This document shows positions 35,690 to 49,723 of a stretch of 64,000 bases of DNA, piece after piece. Both the position numbers and the translations under genes were made by a program. The number at the start of each line of letters is the position of its first letter. The first letter of the stretch is position 1. The notes below the pieces were generated by a model that saw only the letters and a list, made by a program, of their open reading frames with translations, searched no databases and was not told the origin of the DNA. This stretch comes from Sciurus carolinensis (taxonomy: Eukaryota > Chordata > Mammalia > Rodentia > Sciuridae): contig NC_062214.1 of the NCBI RefSeq assembly GCF_902686445.1, forward strand, positions 51,247,177 to 51,311,176. The letters run 5' to 3'.

Positions 35690-35925
35690 TTTTTTGGTTC
35701 TAATTAGTTATACATGACAATAGAATGCATTTTAACATATCATACATGAATGGAGTGTATGATTCTCATTCTTCTGGTTGTAGATGTTGTAGAGTCACAC
35801 TGGTCATGTAATCACCTATGTACATAGGGTAACAATGTCTGATTCATTCTATTGTCCTTCCTACCCCCAAGCCCTCTCCCCTCCTTTCACTCCCCTCTGC
35901 CTAATCCAAAGTACCTCGATTTTTC
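35690..35925 (-). mobile_element. L1 3' UTR fragment, antisense
   Basis: Same sequence type as 4085-4310: ATTAGTTATACATGACAATA, GAATGGAGTGTATGATTCTC, then the C/T-rich tract CCTACCCCCAAGCCCTCTCC. Strongly 5'-truncated, no ORF. Confidence 0.7.
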
Positions 35926-37367
35926 ATTATTCTTTAAAAGACATTAACTCGTTTCCTCGGCTTCAATCATTTGCATATAATTATTTGAATACTCTCTTAA
36001 TTTTTTCTTTTTGCTATCTCTGGTATCACCTGTCATGTTAATTCACTTCATATTGCTCTCTAAATGTGCTACATTTTAAAAACTTAGATCACTTGATTTT
36101 AAAAGGAAGTTATTCATCAGAATGGAAAAAAAAAGTCACTTGCCATAAATTAAAGGCAACTGCAAAGTACACATACAAGGGATTACAGATACAACACTAA
36201 TCCTGACCCTGAGACCAGCCATCTATTTTGTTATAGAGGAGAGCAACAAATGTTACACAGGTGTCAAGGGCATATCAGCAACAGAGAAAGATACCTGTAA
36301 GTCATCAAAGAGATTAAAGAAGAATTGAAACAGGGCAGTTTTCCTGCTGTGGGATTCAATTTCAGCTTTGACTGTGTAGGATCTAAAGTCCCCTTTGATA
36401 TCCCAGGGATGCATGTCTTATCCTTCAGAAAATGTTGACATAAATCCCTGTAAGACTGAACTGGAGAGAAGTGTGAATTCTTGGACAGGACTGAGAATAC
36501 CTGGCTGCCAAACATTCATTGGTTTGAGGTTTCAAAGAACCACCTGTGTGAACACTCAGGAGGGTGCCCAGTCTCTGAAGTAAAAATCAAGATATCATTC
36601 AAATTGGACAGGTCAGCAATGCTTACCCACAGCAATTTGCTTATTAGTTTTAGTTATGACTTTTCCCCCTGAAAAGTCTGTAATCCAAATGAGGTGATCC
36701 CAGGGCAGACTTATCAATATCTGAATTTTACTATGATAGTCACCAACTCCATGTGGCTATTTAAACTTACATTTAGATTAGTTAAAATTAAATAAGCAAT
36801 TCATTTCTTCAAACTAGCCACCTTCTAATACCCTGTGGTCATAGGGGACTTAGTGACTATATTATTGGACAAAGTGGTTACAGAACATCTCTATCATTGT
36901 AGAAAGTTGTGCTAGATAGGGCCAGCCTGAATGGTATACATCTTCCTAAAGGAAACACCATAACCCAGAAACTACCACCTGGCACAGCCCCACAGCTGGC
37001 AGAGAATTCTGACTCCATGTCAAAGGTCTCTCTGTTCATTCTCATGGCCCCATTAAGGGGCAACCTTTCAAACGAACAAATTCAGGCACTGCCACCTTGG
37101 AGCCCAAACTCATTCTATACTTCATCAGTTACTGTCATCTATATTTTCTTGGTTCTGTTGCTGTCTTCTCTGCCTCTCTAAGTCATGGTTTCCTACCTGT
37201 ATCTGGGTCAAGGCTGGGTTAGAGTATTTCAAGCAGTGGGCAGTCAGTGTGTACAGGGCATGCTCTTTACCAAAAGGTGCCACAGACCCCTTCCAGAGGA
37301 GATGGGGTTAGGTTACCGCAGCAAGACCTAGACAATGTCTATGGATAACATGTTCAGAAAAACTTAC

Positions 37368-37500
37368 ATCTGTGATGCTTTGGATTACTTCAAAACTGGT
37401 CACATTCTCATCCCACTTCTCTCGAAGGCCCCCAGCAGCTGGCTTTACACAGTCCCACACTTCTTCTGGTGTCCCACACACAATCCCTTCTCCTCGATAC
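37368..37500 (-). CDS. STARD5: STARD5 exon 3
   Basis: Minus-strand acceptor TTTGTGCCCCAG and donor ACAGAT|GTAAGT bound 133 nt (1 base plus 44 codons). It reads YRGEGIVCGTPEEVWDCVKP, then KWDENVTSFEVIQSITD, the first half of the START beta-sheet including the conserved WDENV element. Confidence 0.96.
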
Positions 37501-37858
37501 CTGGGGCACAAAAAGGAATTTGACCCCCAAGGCATCAATCAAACTTGTGTATCTTGGGATTATATTTGAGAAGTGGAAGGTGGACCATGCCAAGTCCATC
37601 ACAGCTCCTTAGGAAAGGCTGGTAGAGAAGGGGCTGAAATATGCTAGGCCACCTCCCCTTGGGCCCGCAGAAACAGGTGGTATGCTTTTTTTTTTTTTTT
37701 AAACAGGAATATGACTTGCTGTAAATGATTTAGTTAAAACAGAAGCTAGTGCTTCTGGGGAAGATAACTGGCTAGTTGATCACAGTGTGCTAGGGTTGAT
37801 GGGAATCTTCTGGGAAGCAAACTCTCTGACAGGCTTTTTGAGCAAGGTGTGCACTTAC
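37501..37858 (-). other. STARD5 intron 2
   Basis: A 358-bp intron. A T-run (about 37686-37700) is the only distinctive element. Confidence 0.6.
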
Positions 37859-37908
37859 AGGTTCCCTGGAAACTCCACAGATGGCCTCCAGGAAACTGAA
37901 ACTCCATT
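37859..37908 (-). CDS. STARD5: STARD5 exon 2 (micro-sized)
   Basis: A 50-nt exon with acceptor CCTTTTCACAG and donor AACCT|GTAAGT. It reads NGVSVSWRPSVEFPGN and splits the Leu codon with exon 3. Phase and homology fix its limits; it is too short to appear as an ORF. Confidence 0.95.
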
Positions 37909-38541
37909 CTGTGAAAAGGCACAGAATCACAGAATTTTAGAGCTAGAAGTGCTCTGGGAGAAAACCTGGCTCAGTCCCATGTTCTTCAGAAGAGGAGTCA
38001 GAGACTTCAAGGGATGCGATTCTCCAAGGTGTCCCACCCCATCCGGGCAGAGTTGGGACTAGTAAAGTGCCACCACCGCAGATGGTGATGGAGAGATCTT
38101 AACTGCTGTGGTGGTTTTCAAATCATCTTTAAAGCCATTAACCATTTTATTTCCTTAAGTAATTGGGGGATATTTGTTAAAAAAAAAAAATTACAAGTGT
38201 TAAGTAAGAAAAACGATTCCCATACCACCTTTGGGGCAAAGAGGATCACACTATAAAGAACAGAGTAAAGGCTTGGAGCTTGGAGTTTCGGGTTCCAATT
38301 CTAACCACCATTTACCAGCCCGGTGACCCTGGGTAAGTCACTTAGAGAAAAAGGGCAGAATCTTGCTTTCTGGAGTCATTGTGAGCACAACAGGTCCAAT
38401 ATTTAATAAGGAAACAACCCCCTATAAGATGCCCCTCAATTGTGCTATGGGGGCTCGGAGTGCGGTAAGCCACGGGGACTTTGGGGACTCGGCCCCAGGG
38501 AGCAGTCTCCGCGACCCCTTCCCGGCCAGCTTCTCACTCAC
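37909..38541 (-). other. STARD5 intron 1
   Basis: A 633-bp intron with an old MIR piece at about 38258-38410 (CCAGCCCGGTGACCCTGGGT, AAGTCACTTAG). CpG density rises toward exon 1. Confidence 0.6.
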
Positions 38542-38960
38542 GCTTTCCCGGCAGATCTTCCAGCCTGACGCGTCTCGCCGGTACTGGAGCACCTTCTCTG
38601 CCACGGTCTCGCTCACTTGCGCAGCCACCGCTGAGTCCATAGCACCCAGAGATGTGAGGAGAGAGGAGTGGCGCACTAATTGGGAGGCCGGAAGCCAAAC
38701 CCTAGGCGGAGCCTGGAGCCCCGTCTCCGGTCTCCCGCTCCAGGATTGGTCCGGATCCACAGCCTAGCCAACCCCACATCGAGATTGGCAGGTCGGGAGA
38801 CTGACGGACAGGCCCCACAGGTCGCGCCACCGCCTGGGTAGGCTCAAGATCCTGGTGCAGGTTCCGCAGTTTTGCAGCATCCGCCCAGTGCACTTGGGCG
38901 CTTAGGCCGCTGGGCTAGGTCCTGTAACGTCGGGACCAGAAGAGGTCGGTGATGGAGAGC
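38440..38960. promoter_or_regulatory. STARD5: STARD5 CpG-rich promoter
   Basis: The only CpG-dense stretch in the window, spanning exon 1 and upstream. Upstream of the ATG on the gene strand there are three CCAAT motifs (plus-strand ATTGG at 38679-38683, 38745-38749 and 38784-38788). An ETS-type CCGGAAG lies at about 38688-38694. No TATA box is evident. This is the architecture of a broad housekeeping-type promoter; the transcription start is not resolved. Confidence 0.7.
38542..38640 (-). CDS. STARD5: STARD5 exon 1
   Basis: ATG at 38640-38638; donor GAAAGC|GTGAGT. It contains 33 codons reading MDSAVAAQVSETVAEKVLQY, then RRDASGWKICRES, the N-terminal helix of the START domain. The start is fixed by homology and by the 213-aa total. 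An open frame continues upstream to 38760 but the added residues are not conserved. Confidence 0.96.
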
Positions 38961-39769
38961 CAATTGGGCCTGGCCAAGTCATGAACAATGTCGTAGCGTT
39001 GTTTAACGAGCGAATTCCGGGAGCTGCTCTAAGGGAGGGAGAGGGAATGTGCCTGGAGGCTGGGAGACCCATTAAGGAACTGCTGAGAAGGTGAAAAAGA
39101 GTAGAGGCCTTGAGCGGGGCCAAGGGAGGACTGAGAAGGACTGAGGAGGAGTGAGGGACAGGAGGTGCCGACCCACGTTGAAGTGTTTAGGAGATACAAT
39201 ATAGAGGTCTCTGCCACTGATTGTGGAGGATGAAGAAAGAGGAAGGAAGCATCACGATTCCCAGTTTTCTGACTTGCCCCGCTGGCGGCTTAGGTAACAT
39301 GGGAAAGAGATAGGCTCCAGGAGGAAGATGGTGAAATTAGTTCTGGACCTTTAGATTCCTCAGGGACCTCCAAGTGGAGATATACAGGAGACAGTGTGAT
39401 GTGCTGGCTCGCAGAGGCCCTGGCTAAAGGGCCTTATCCGGGAATTCTTTGCATCCAGGTGACCTAACCAGGGGGCAGGGAGACACTGGGTGAGGTCTGA
39501 GGTCTGAGGTCTGGAGTCGCAGCCCCACAGTGGGAACTAAAAGGGCAACTTGATTCTTCTTCAAGGTTGTGTTCATCTAAATTTTAAAAAGGTTGTTGCT
39601 GAGACCTATTTATATTTTCTTTCTTTATTGCATGCTCATTTTTTAAGGTTTGAAAGAAAAGTTTGGAAGAGTGGTGTAAGCAAAATGACAACTTAAAAGT
39701 CCCTTTTGGAAGATGTGAAGGACTGCCACACTCGTGAGGAGGACCTGGATGAGGAATTGGGGAACCTCA

Positions 39770-39900
39770 AGTGTCACACATTATTGTTTGGGTGGTTTGT
39801 GGCAAGTCGCTTAACCCCTTTGAGCCTCCAAGGTGAAATGGGATAATAATAAATATCTCCTCAGGCCAGCATGAAAAGCAGGTGAAATAATACATATGAA
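39770..39900 (+). repeat. MIR SINE fragment
   Basis: GGCAAGTCGCTTAACCCCTT then TGAGCCTCCAAGGTGAAATG, typical MIR 3' core. Confidence 0.6.
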
Positions 39901-40724
39901 TATTCCTAGGAGCCACAAAGAATAACCTAAGTATATCCACATTAAAAAAAATATTATGCGTACCAAAATACAAGTTAGATAAGAAGCAGAAAAATATTGG
40001 GACATATTTTAATCAAAAGTAAGTATCTTATTGAACAAAATTCTTTTAAAAATCATTAATAAAATTTCAAGCAGCCCTATAGGGGAAAAAAAGTGCATCA
40101 GACATAGATACTTTGTGGAAAAATAAATCAACAGAACTAATAACGACACAAAAAGATGCCAAACCTCAGAGAATTACAATAAAACAGACACTTTTAAAAG
40201 ATCCATCTAATGGACAAACATGAAGAGGTTTGTTAATACTCTGTGTTAATGACAGTATGGGGAAATAGTTTTGTGTTTGTTTTTACACTGTGAATGAGAA
40301 TATAAATGAATGCAACTCACTAGGAACAAAAGAAATACATTAGCATTTTACTTTACTTGTTATTTGACTTAGAAACTCCTACACAAAGGCATATAAGATT
40401 GATTTTGCAACTGGAAGCAAGCTATTTCTCATTATATTAAACAAAGTTACATTATATACATTTATTGGAATATTATGTAACCATTACAATAATGTAATAT
40501 GAGGCTAGAGAAGAAACTCAGCTGAGGCCCAGGCTGAATCTGGCAATATTTGTTAATATGAATAGACTTTTCTCACCAAATGCAGTTTACTCTCTCTAAA
40601 GGACATGAATGGTATTTAATGTTATTAAGTTCTTACCCTTTCCAGTAAATTTCTTTTGTATATGAACCAATAGGGAAAAATATTCAAATATTACATTATA
40701 TAGTAAGTCAAAAATAGAATTTGA

Positions 40725-40870
40725 AGGGCAATGGTGTTGTGAATAAGTAAGCAGATTTCCTGGTTCAAATCCCAGCAGCATCACCTACCAAGTCATTGAC
40801 TTGCCAAGCACTCTCATTTGGAAGGTGAAATAAATAATAGGACTAACAGTTGGTGTGAGGGTGAAATGGT
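40725..40870 (+). repeat. MIR SINE fragment
   Basis: TTTCCTGGTTCAAATCCCAG followed by AGTCATTGACTTGCCAAGC and GGTGAAATAAATAATAGGAC, MIR-like order. Confidence 0.6.
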
Positions 40871-40935
40871 TTGATAAAAATAGGATGGTGGTTCACATAC
40901 AGTGAATGTTTATATGTAATAACATATTTTCATAC

Positions 40936-40951
<16 letters not shown>

Positions 40952-40977
<26 letters not shown>

Positions 40978-40978
40978 C
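40952..40978. repeat. (AT)n microsatellite
   Basis: An uninterrupted TA/AT run preceded by a TATG-type run (GTATGTATGTGTAC). Confidence 0.9.
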
Positions 40979-41029
40979 TTGAGTGAGAAAGAAATAGACA
41001 TGTGTTTGATTGTGTTTATATGTTCATAC

Positions 41030-41225
41030 TTAGATACAGTCATGTGGTGCATAAGGGTGTTTTGGTTAATGACAAACAATATACACGATGGTGGTCCCAG
41101 AAGATTTTATCACCTACTGATATCATAGCCATCTTATATAAGTTCACTCTATGATGTAACAAAATCATCTAATGACACATTTCTTAGGATGTACTCCTAT
41201 TGTCAAGTAATGCATGAACATGCAT
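41030..41225 (+). repeat. Possible non-autonomous DNA transposon remnant
   Basis: Starts TACAGTCATGTGGTGCATAA and ends TCAAGTAATGCATGAACATG, with a central ACGATGGTGGTCCCAGAAGA. It resembles known mammalian MER-type palindromic elements, but the inverted termini are only partly alike. Family not assigned. Confidence 0.4.
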
Positions 41226-42169
41226 ATATGCTGTATATGTTCATACATGTTTATGTTTAGAATATTCACTTATAGGAAGGAAGAAAACAAATTTGTAATA
41301 ATGGAGAGTAAGGCCAACAGACATTTCTCTTTCATTTTTGATCACCATATACTGTTTAATTATTTTACTTAACAGCATGTAGGACTTTTAAATTTTTAAA
41401 AAGGACTCATTAAAAATTCAATGTAGAATATTTCTATAAAGTTCTGGCTTGACAGTCTGACTGGGGCCTATTAGAATTTTGTTTAAAGCACTTTGGAAAC
41501 AAAAATAAGGGAAAGTATGTGTTAATGTAGAAAGTGATTTTTGTTAGATATCAAACATTCAAGAGATGATTACCCTTATTAAAAGAGAACATGGACTACA
41601 GGTTTAAAAAAATCAGCACTATAAGAATCTTTAATCTTTACTTCCACCAAATTGGGAAGTCCTGGGTGTACAAAATATTTGGAGATAGAAACTGTCCCCA
41701 AGGCCTGCGACAAACTGGCAGACCCAACGGTGAGGCCAGGGCAGCCTTGTTGCAGGTAGTAGTTAACCTATTTTGCCACTAGAGGCCGGCACAGTGCAGG
41801 ATGAACAGCGGGCAAGAGCAAGAGGGAGGTTGCCACTGCCCACAGACTGTCCCTGGGGCAGTGATCTACTTTGCAATCAGCTTGAGGCTGCAATTGAGAG
41901 TTGAAGGAGAAAGAAGAATGACTGAGCTTTATAAATTTCATTGACCAGAGCCCCTCCCATGGGCTTCTCAGTTACCCCAAAATGTTGTCCATAGCAGATC
42001 TTAATCCTAGTTTAAATTTCAAACTGGTGTTTATGGGAGAAGGGGATCCAGCATCATATTACTAAGTTAGCTCAGTAAAGTGTTATGTGAATCTACACAA
42101 GTAAGCATTTAAATGTATATAATTATTGTTTGCTGAGTCTTAAGTAATTGTTACTCAACACTACTGGCC

Positions 42170-42345
42170 AGCCACTATTCTATGTGCACTTTATGTAGCA
42201 TAATTTTTAACCCTTGCAGAACTATGAGATAATGAGTACTACCTCCATTTTGTAGGTTAAGAAACTGAGGATTGCATAGTGTATCTAAAGCCACATAGCT
42301 AGTTAAGTGACAGAGTTTGTGGGCAAATAACCAGTTTCTAGTTTC
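42170..42345 (+). repeat. MIR SINE
   Basis: CCATTTTGTAGGTTAAGAAA, CTGAGGATTGCATAG, GCCACATAGCTAGTTAAGTG in MIR order. Confidence 0.6.
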
Positions 42346-42629
42346 AAAGACAACTTATTTATTCACATGCTTTATTAAATCCACTTCCTATAAGCTTGTG
42401 TAGTGTTTCCCATGAAATGTGCGCAGGCTTGGAGTAGCTTGAAAGTTCTATCTTAGGCTAGGGAAAATGGTCATTCAGAGATGTGCAGAAAGCTCATCTC
42501 AAAATTTTCTAGCATTCACAAATTCTGTAACACAAGTAGTGACCCAAGGAAGCATCTCTAGTTTGTTAAGATGTTCACCAGGCAGTTCTTATCAGGAGGA
42601 ATTGTTCTTCATTTTTAATGAATAGTTGT

Positions 42630-43042
42630 TGTTTTAGTCAGCTTTTTTGCTGCTGTGACTAAAGGACCAGACCAGCACAATTGTAGAGTAGAAAAGGTTT
42701 ATTCAGGGATGCATGGTTTCAGAGGTCTCAGTCCATGGAGGGCTGGCTTCATTCCTCAGGGCTCAAGGCGAGCCGGAACATCATGGCAGAAGAGTGTGAC
42801 AAAGGAAAACAGTTCACATGATGATCAGGAAGCAGAGAGAGACTCCACTCACCAGATACAAAAATATATACCCCAAAGCCACACTGCCAGTGTCCCACCT
42901 CCTTCAGCCACACCCTACCAGCCTTCAGTTACCACTCAGTCAATCCCTATCAGGGGATTAATTCACTGATGGGTTAAGGCTCTCACAACCCATTCATTTC
43001 TTCTCTGAACTTTCTTGCATTGTCTCACGTCCAAACCATAAT
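42630..43042 (-). mobile_element. Solo LTR (MaLR-like), antisense
   Basis: The element runs TGTTTTAGTCAGC...CCAAACCATAAT on the plus strand and is flanked by the 5-bp repeat GTTGT (42625-42629 and 43043-43047). Its minus strand matches the LTR at 54270-54697, including the GGTTTGGACGTGAGACA-like start and a GTGACTAAAA-type end. No internal retroviral genes are present. Confidence 0.8.
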
Positions 43043-43109
43043 GTTGTTCTGATCTTTGATGCTTGAGAGAAATTTGTTATATAAGTGTTTTTGGTGAGAT
43101 TTTTAGAAA

Positions 43110-43270
43110 ATGCTTGTATTAGTGCATTCTAGTGGGGTCATTTTGACCTATTCATACATACATGAAATATAATTTGCTCCATTTCTATCCCCAGTGCTTC
43201 CTGTTTCCCTCCCCTCCTCTCTTCCACACCCTCCCTTTCTGTACTCCATTGGTCTTCCTTCTATTTATTT
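43110..43270 (-). mobile_element. Possible L1 3' UTR fragment, antisense
   Basis: TTGTATTAGTGCATTCTAGT, then a C/T-rich tract (CCCTCCCCTCCTCTCTTCC) like the other L1 3' UTR pieces. Weak evidence. Confidence 0.35.
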
Positions 43271-43292
43271 ATTTTTTTAAAATTGTTGCTGT

Positions 43293-43294
43293 AC

Positions 43295-43334
<40 letters not shown>
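43293..43334. repeat. (AT)n microsatellite
   Basis: Two AT runs separated by a single G (ATATATGTATATAT). Confidence 0.9.
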
Positions 43335-44811
43335 GGAATCCACTGTGGTATATTCATGCTTCTTTATTAGTAGTTTTCACTAGTACAGACCCCTGTGCCT
43401 CAGCAGACAAGATGACCATTTTCTAACAGCCTCACCCAAACTTAATCTTTGTAGCCAAAGATAATTGATTCAAGCAATTGATGTAATTCTCAGTTTGCTT
43501 TTAAAAACTTCCCCTTGCCTCAAACACTTTGAATATGCTCACAGTCTACAGTATCATTTGTATTTCCATTACAATGTCCACTATTACTGAAGAAATTTAA
43601 TACTTGGAGAGTGTACCTTGCTATTTTGATTGGCAGTAGCAATAGAAAACGATTATCCATTATATGTCAGTTGCTGGGAATGTAGAAATGAATAAACACC
43701 ATTTTTGTTCTGAGGACACTCAGAGTTTGGTGGAAGAGACAGAAATGTTAAAAAGACACAATTTAGTGTGGAAAGAATTATATGGAAATACAAATTGGGA
43801 CACAATCCTGGTTGACATGGCAAATTGAATACATATTGCTGCCCAACCTTGCCAGTCAAAGGATTAAAAGGGGGTCAACCTATAAAGGTGAAGAAATTGT
43901 GAAGTAGAGAGGGTAGCTCTGCTCTTTTTTTTTTTTTTTTTTTTTTTTTTGGTAGCAAAAGCCGGCTCAATGCTGGCATTTTCTGTGGCTATGAATTCAT
44001 CTTCCCCTTACCACAGGGAGGAAGCCTGTTGGCAGTGGGAGAAAATGAAGTCATTTCAAGTCACTCAATTGGTTACTGCAGTGCAAAAACTGTCAGGATC
44101 AAAATGCAGTCACTTGTGTCAAGTCATAACAAGAAGATAACAGAGCAGAGAGGTGAAAAAACAGATAATCCTGAAGAAGTTTGAAGCCCTGGCTCCAACT
44201 AAGCCTGTGACTGAGCTTTGATTGCCATCCTTTCCAGTTAAATGAACCAATAAACTTTAGGTTCAATAAACTTATGTCCAATCCATGATGTCATAATGAA
44301 TATGGACATATAACCCAGAAAATGGAGTAAAAGAAGCTCTCAATAAGTTTGTTGCTTTCATCATTACTAAGTGGATTATTACTAGGCAGATTATTCCTTC
44401 AAGCTAAGCATTGTGAAATCTTTAAGGGCAGCTACCTAATTTCTGTGTGATATTTGTATACTGAAAATGGCACAATATATATAGTTCATTCAAATCACTA
44501 AAGAAAAGAGTAGACATCTCTGGAGGCTTCTGCAGTGCAATGAGATTTACAGTCACCTTGAATAAAGGAAAAGGACTGAAGTTTTCTTGAAATGATGGCC
44601 TGAAAAGACTCCAGGAAATCACGCACTTGTGTATGGATACTATAGAATAGACGGTTATAGCCCTGTGAGTCTCCATGCCTTCACCAGCAACCATGGATGT
44701 GACTGAATATGCTCCATAGCCTTCTAACACCCACCAGAGGTGGTAAGACCTTGTGCTGACCCAGTGCTTCAAAAGGGGGCCAATCTGTGTGACTGGGTCA
44801 CTGGAGGAAGC

Positions 44812-47219
<2,408 letters not shown>

Positions 47220-47582
47220 TATCCTAAAAGTCCCCCAAAAGCCCTGTGTTAAAGGTTTGCTCCCCAGGATGGTGCTACTAGGAGGTGGTAGAGGGTGAGG
47301 TCTTTAGGACTTTCAGGTGTGCCCTTGAAGAGAGTTGTGGGACCTCACTCTATTCTTCTCTTTTTGTCATGGCTATGAGGTGAGCAGTTTTGCGTGGCCA
47401 CATGCTCCTGCCATGCAGGATATGCTACCTCAATCAAAGAAAGGGGACCAACTGATCATGGACTTAAACTCCTAGAACTAGAACTCCTTAAACTCCTAGA
47501 ACTCCTAGAACAAATTAAACCTTCTCTTTTTATAAGTTGATTATCTCAGGTATTTGTCATAGTAATAGAAAGTTGACTAGTA
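47220..47582 (+). repeat. MaLR-like LTR, diverged
   Basis: The order AAAAGTCCCCCAAAAGCC, GGTGGTAGAGGGTGAGGTC, AACAAATTAAACCTTCTC and AGAAAGTTGACTAGTATA follows the LTR layout seen at 54270, with its own polyadenylation-type AATTAAA region. An internal direct repeat (CTCCTAGAACT units near 47468-47508) is present. Confidence 0.55.
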
Positions 47583-47744
47583 TAAGTCTGGCTTACCTAT
47601 AAGAGTTTCATGATTGCTAACGATTGAGTCTACAAAGTAATTGGGTGCATTTGCAAACACAATGAGCCTGTGGGTAACAGACAATCTGTAATTCAAATCA
47701 TTCTATCACAGAAAGTCAAAGCAAGGGGCATAAGAAGAATCAAA

Positions 47745-47880
47745 TGGACCCAGAGACTCTACAGTGTGCCATTTGGCACCCCCATGAGAAAGGCAGGTCA
47801 CTTAACAGCTTTGGGGCTCTAATGCTTCATCTACACAATGAATATAATAATGCCTATGTGCCTATTAAGACTTTGTGGCA
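47745..47880 (+). repeat. MIR SINE fragment
   Basis: AGGTCACTTAACAGCTTTGG then TGCTTCATCTACACAATGAA, the MIR 3' core. Confidence 0.55.
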
Positions 47881-48069
47881 TTCTGAAAAATCATTTGACT
47901 TTGAACTGGAAAATGAACATTAGACAATGCTATTGCTACGTTGAAGAAAGTGAGTTAGATCTTGGCTTTTGAAGGTGCTACCTGAAGTAAACTTAATTAT
48001 TCTGGATTAGCAAGTAATTCCTGATAATTAGGGTGGAGTTTTATAGCACAAGCCACAGTCACCTTCCAT

Positions 48070-48190
48070 AGTTAATTGTTCTTTGCCCCCCGACCCCCAT
48101 CCCCACCTGGTGCTGGGGATTGAACCCAGAGCCTGCAAGACAAACACTCTACCAACCGAGCTATATCCCCAGCCCAGTTAATTGTTCTTT
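48070..48190 (-). mobile_element. ID SINE with 15-bp target-site duplications
   Basis: The body at 48085-48175 reads CTGGTGCTGGGGATTGAACC, then CTCTACCAACCGAGCTATAT, the reverse complement of a tRNA-derived ID unit. Identical AGTTAATTGTTCTTT repeats flank it (48070-48084, 48176-48190). A C-rich run replaces the usual A-tail region. Confidence 0.85.
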
Positions 48191-49086
48191 AGTGGCTTCT
48201 CTCCACAAAGCTGAATGGAGCAAGCATAACCCTTAGGCCTCATGACTCTCCCTGGCATCTCCTTGTAGGTCTCTTCTAATGTATTAAAACAGGAGATGAC
48301 CCAGGGAAACTTTCTGGCTCCCTTTCCCATACTGAGGGGCAATATGGACTATTCCAGTCTAACAGTGCCAGATATGCCTTCTGGCTCAAGGCATGCTCTG
48401 TTAGTGGTCCCAAGAGGCAGACCTTCCCTGCAGTTTTTTTGAGCTGCATCTACCCACTTGCTTCCCTTACCACCACACCAAAAATCTGTTTCCCATGCTT
48501 TCATTTTTTCTGGAGCTCAATTCTTTCTCATTTTCCCAGTGAACTAAGATGGGAATGAGTTTAGAGAACCTGGGGTGAGAAGGTGTGCCCTTGGAGAGTC
48601 CTTGGATTCGGGACTTACTCCCTTACTCAGGAACCCATTACTCAAGGTCTGCCCAGCTGGCATCACTAGGGACTGGGATGGAAAGGACAGGACCTATGGT
48701 GGCTGATCCCAGGGCAGAGGCCTGGGAGGGCATCATGGAGGAAGAAATGGAACACTGGAAGAATCAAGGGAACACTGCACAGGAAGCAAGATAAGGATGT
48801 CCTTGGGGTTTTGTTCCAGATGTGTTGTTTTTCTCTCCTACTTTAAAACTTCCTCTGATTTTCTGTTAGGAGGTTATTTGTAGGCTTGGGGTGATGTCGA
48901 ATTTGATTATTTAAACAAGTGTTTATTGCCTTAACTTTTATTTTTTTGTGCCTATTTAATTGTGAAAAACCACTACTGGTTATCAGGAATTTTTATAGGT
49001 GGTGTACCTTACACTATCTCACTGCTCTTTTTAAAAATGCCCATCAATTGAGACATCAGACTTTTGCATTTTTAAAATGTACTTAC

Positions 49087-49129
49087 CTTCCACCATTTGA
49101 GCAACCTTTTTCTTATCTTCAGACCTTGC
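49087..49129 (-). CDS. TMC3: TMC3 micro-exon: basic juxtamembrane segment
   Basis: A 43-nt exon with acceptor ATGTTTTAG and donor GGAAG|GTAAGT. It reads ARSEDKKKVAQMVE, a charged helix following the last membrane segment. It is fixed by phase with both neighbours. Confidence 0.9.
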
Positions 49130-49723
49130 CTAAAACATAAATGATAATCATGTTTGTTTTGGACTTAGCAGAAAGTAGTAAAAATTTTTGTTCTTCAGAG
49201 GAAAAAGATTTATGTGCCATTGTTCATACCTTGCACCATGACTGAACCCTGGGGACAGAGTGTTCTGGACTGGGTCTACTATTTGAATGAATAATTGCAG
49301 ATACCTACGAGTCAAAGTTTTATACTTAGTTGGTTTTATTTAGGGGCAGCTAATTCAAAGAACAGTGTTAGATTCTGACAATATAGTTTGAGTATCCCTT
49401 ATTTGAAATGGTTGGGACTTGAAGTTTTTGGATTCCAGGTTTTTCTGACATTTGGAATTTTTGCATATATATACTGAGAATTTTGGGGATGAGACCAAGT
49501 CCAAACATGAAATTGATTTATGGTTCATATATACCTTACACACATGGTCTGGAGGTAATTTTATACATAGTTTAAACAATTTCATGCCTGAAACAAAGTT
49601 TTATGGTGTGGAATGTTCCACTTGTAGCATCATGTCGTAGCCCAAAGAGTTGGATTTTGGAGCATTCCAGGCTTTGGATTTATAGATTAGGGTACTTAGT
49701 TCATAATAGCTTGCCTGAGTACC

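Larger units (their letters stand above)
33593..37367 (-). other. STARD5 intron 3
   Basis: A 3.8-kb intron. It is AT-rich at about 34,100-34,600 and carries an antisense B1-dID SINE (35459-35682) and an antisense L1 3' end (35690-35925). Confidence 0.65.
30442..38640 (-). other. STARD5: STARD5 gene (StAR-related lipid transfer protein 5), complete coding region
   Basis: Six coding exons join to exactly 213 codons plus stop, the length of human STARD5. The protein is essentially a single START domain: a helix-grip fold enclosing one lipid in a hydrophobic tunnel. STARD5 is a soluble cytosolic carrier reported to bind cholesterol/25-hydroxycholesterol or bile acids and to respond to ER stress (established knowledge). 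It has no signal peptide or membrane segment. All splice sites are GT-AG and phases match between neighbours. The gene lies tail-to-tail with IL16 and has a CpG-rich promoter at its 5' end. Confidence 0.97.
38961..44811. other. STARD5-TMC3 intergenic region
   Basis: 5.9 kb without a recognisable gene. Contents listed separately: MIRs (39770, 40725 and 42170 areas), two AT microsatellites, a possible DNA-transposon remnant (41030-41225), an antisense LTR (42630-43042) and possible L1 3' UTR sequence (43110-43270). A 26-base T-run is at 43925-43950. The right end (below 44811) is expected to be TMC3 3' UTR of unknown length. Confidence 0.55.

Noticed and set aside
43925..43950. T26 run with GGTAGC on both sides as a tail-only retro-insertion
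   Set aside because: The flanking repeat is only 6 bases and is not adjacent on the left side; a simple homopolymer or the tail of an unrecognised old repeat is equally likely.
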